Below, piece after piece: positions 63,628-64,000 of a DNA stretch of 64,000 bases; positions within the stretch are counted from its first letter, which is position 1, and every line of letters begins with the position of its first letter. Origin of the DNA: an uncultured Polaribacter sp. (GTDB taxonomy: Bacteria > Bacteroidota > Bacteroidia > Flavobacteriales > Flavobacteriaceae); the NCBI RefSeq assembly GCF_947497125.1, contig NZ_CANMFI010000004.1, positions 248,001 through 312,000 on the forward strand. Reading direction: 5' to 3'. The notes under the pieces were generated by a model, which searched no databases, had not been told where the DNA came from, and was given only the letters and a program-made list of their open reading frames with translations. The position numbers and the translations under genes are program-made.

Positions 63628-64000
63628 TTATTCCCATTCTATAGTAGCTGGTGGTTTAGAACTAATATCGTACACAACTCTATTAACACCTTTTACTTGA
63701 TTTATAATTTTGTTGGAGGTCTTTTGTAAAAATTCATACGGTAAATTTACCCAATCAGCAGTCATCCCATCAGTACTTTCTACTGCTCTTAAGGCAACTA
63801 CTTTTTCATACGTTCTTTCATCACCCATAACTCCTACAGAGTTTACAGGTAATAACATTGCACCGGCTTGCCACACTTTATCATACAAACCGTCTTCTTT
63901 TAATCCGTTGATAAAAACAGCATCTACTTCTTGTAAGATACGAACTTTTTCTGCTGTAATATCTCCTAATATACGAATTCCTAAGCCAGGCCCCGGAAAA
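63628..64000 (-). CDS. guaA: GMP synthase (glutamine-hydrolysing), C-terminal part
   Basis: The frame runs open to the window end, so only the last 124 codons or so are visible. They read [14 protein letters not shown] at the front, then [40 protein letters not shown], and [18 protein letters not shown] at the C-terminus. These are the dimerisation/C-terminal signatures of GuaA, which aminates XMP to GMP. The glutaminase and ATP-pyrophosphatase domains are beyond the window. The LysM lipoprotein gene follows 5 bases after its stop, in the same direction. Confidence 0.96.
   Translation of the reverse strand, partial: FPGPGLGIRILGDITAEKVRILQEVDAVFINGLKEDGLYDKVWQAGAMLLPVNSVGVMGDERTYEKVVALRAVESTDGMTADWVNLPYEFLQKTSNKIINQVKGVNRVVYDISSKPPATIEWE

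Overview
The window is a contiguous, AT-rich chromosomal segment of a member of the Bacteroidota, almost certainly a marine Flavobacteriaceae (Polaribacter/Tenacibaculum-like; the genus is my inference). The evidence is the gldK-L-M-N gliding/type IX secretion operon, exosortase F (XrtF) with its partner, the two-subunit methylmalonyl-CoA mutase, a fused ResB-CcsA cytochrome c synthase, a Lacal_2735-type small protein, and promoters with the Bacteroidota -7 box (TAnnTTTG). There is one tRNA (Thr-UGU), no rRNA, no CRISPR array and no intact insertion sequence.

Layout. 0-6.4 kb: end of a membrane glycosyltransferase, a LacI regulator with a HAD phosphatase, then on the minus strand an ABC-F ATPase, a PLP enzyme and a LysM glucosaminidase, and a DUF983 protein. 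6.4-7.7 kb: an FAD oxidoreductase bracketed by inverted copies of a hairpin-forming repeat. 7.7-16.1 kb: gldKLMN on the minus strand, preceded by an arginase-fold protein that has lost metal ligands, and topA. 16.1-19.4 kb: glpK-glpF lying between decayed remnants of a GH3 beta-glucosidase and a sulfatase lipoprotein, which looks like the residue of a polysaccharide-utilization locus. 19.5-26.1 kb: miaB, a sigma-54 activator, lptE, a TPR-like protein, secG, groES and groEL. 26.2-30.5 kb, minus strand: an HMA-domain protein, a TonB-dependent receptor, an HYC_CC_PP protein (probably metal/copper related) and the XrtF pair. 30.5-38.2 kb: a GAF/fRMsr-like protein, purH and the elongasome operon mreB-mreC-mreD-PBP2-rodA. 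38.2-39.3 kb: a genuine-looking formylglycine-generating enzyme.

39.4-52.9 kb is the most distinctive part. It is a plus-strand light/photodamage island with four different cryptochrome/photolyase genes: Cry-DASH, an Fe-S (6-4)-type enzyme, a third divergent family member and a class I CPD photolyase. With them are a TetR-type regulator, an ABC1 kinase, a flavin reductase, an NAD(P)-binding DUF2867 protein, DUF2256 (46 aa), TIGR03643, a tandem pair of small paralogs, an SDR, glutathione peroxidase, Lacal_2735, TspO and a SRPBCC protein. Two promoters in this island carry the same 30-bp inverted repeat (TGTTTAAC-N14-nnTAAACA) at exactly the same distance from the -7 box, so one regulator probably controls both halves.

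53.0-64.0 kb: tRNA-Thr, udk, an FtsB/DivIC-like protein, mutA and mutB separated by a small membrane protein, the ResB-CcsA fusion, a small membrane protein, a LysM lipoprotein with a periplasmic-binding-protein-like domain, and the 3' end of guaA. All assignments are from reading the sequence; no database search was run.
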